A stretch of 20,128 bases of DNA, from the NCBI GenBank assembly GCA_028291125.1, contig JAQGIN010000070.1:1-20128 (forward strand), read 5' to 3'. Shown piece by piece: positions 20,007-20,128 of this stretch. Source of the stretch: Caulobacter sp. (GTDB taxonomy: Bacteria; Pseudomonadota; Alphaproteobacteria; Caulobacterales; Caulobacteraceae). The notes beneath the pieces are model-generated. The model had not been told where the DNA came from and did not search any database. It worked only from the letters and a program-made list of their open reading frames with translations. Every line of letters begins with the position of its first letter. Within the stretch, counting starts at the first letter, position 1. The position numbers were made by a program, and so were the translations under genes.

Positions 20007-20128
20007 GTGCAGGACCACTTCGACTACATCGTCATCGGCGCGGGCTCCGCAGGTTGCGTGCTCGCCAACAGACTGTCGGCGGACCCCGCCGTCTCGGTGT
20101 TGCTGGTCGAAAGCGGTCCGACGGACAA
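20007..20128 (+). CDS. GMC family oxidoreductase, N-terminal fragment
   Basis: First 40 codons of an FAD-dependent glucose-methanol-choline family oxidoreductase, cut by the window end. The translation FDYIVIGAGSAGCVLANRLS followed by VLLVESGP is the FAD-binding beta-alpha-beta motif (GxGxxG) with the acidic residue at the end of the second strand, in the form typical of choline/alcohol dehydrogenase-like GMC proteins. The start is a GTG at 20007 with AGGGGG eight bases upstream (19993-19998). Divergence from the TetR gene suggests it is that regulator's target. Substrate cannot be inferred from this fragment. Confidence 0.85.
   Translation, partial: MQDHFDYIVIGAGSAGCVLANRLSADPAVSVLLVESGPTD

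Noticed and set aside
1..20128. Mobile elements, CRISPR arrays, tRNA or rRNA genes, toxin-antitoxin or defence systems
   Set aside because: No transposase, integrase, direct-repeat array, cloverleaf-like sequence or defence-gene motif was found on reading both strands.

Overview
The window is high-GC bacterial DNA that reads as an alphaproteobacterium, most likely Caulobacteraceae. The signs are strong G/C third-position bias, a TonB-dependent receptor of the Xanthomonas/Caulobacter type, and sugar catabolism by oxidative (De Ley-Doudoroff-like) enzymes instead of the Leloir route. No rRNA, tRNA, insertion sequence, phage gene or CRISPR array was seen. Family calls rest on motifs and on recalled family sequences; no database search was run.

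Region 1 (1-3398, + strand) is a purine-linked cassette: the C-terminal part of an AzgA-like NCS2 nucleobase permease cut by the window edge, an adenosine deaminase family protein, and an MmgE/PrpD family protein whose GTG start overlaps the deaminase stop.

Region 2 (3428-17653) is a galactoside/galactose utilisation locus. A tightly overlapping minus-strand operon (transcribed 9930 to 3428) encodes D-galactonate dehydratase (dgoD), an AraFGH-type sugar ABC transporter, a sugar 1-dehydrogenase of the SDR family, and an aldose 1-epimerase. Divergently transcribed are an SMP-30 family lactonase, 2-keto-3-deoxy-6-phosphogalactonate aldolase (dgoA) and a DgoR-like GntR/FadR regulator. Next come a large TonB-dependent receptor (minus) and, divergent from it, a GH36 alpha-galactosidase with a signal peptide. 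Inferred flow: alpha-galactosides cross the outer membrane through the receptor; periplasmic alpha-galactosidase frees galactose; AraFGH imports it; epimerase, dehydrogenase, lactonase, dehydratase and aldolase take it to pyruvate and glyceraldehyde-3-phosphate. The one missing step is the kinase (DgoK).

Both divergent intergenic regions of this locus carry copies of one short palindromic motif (best copy TTTATCAGATAAA). The copy before the alpha-galactosidase sits at the expected -10 position, 18 bases after a consensus TTGACA. A perfect 12-bp inverted repeat spanning the dgoR stop codon is a likely shared terminator for dgoR and the convergent receptor gene.

Region 3 (17654-20128) holds a terminator-like hairpin, a strongly structured GC-rich stretch, an alpha/beta-hydrolase-domain protein, a convergent TetR repressor overlapping it by 19 bp, and the first 40 codons of a GMC oxidoreductase divergent from the TetR gene.

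No wholly unknown system is evident. The most interesting material is the galactose locus: an arabinose-type transporter whose binding protein is predicted to be lipidated and has changes at specificity positions, plus the shared operator motif and the missing kinase.
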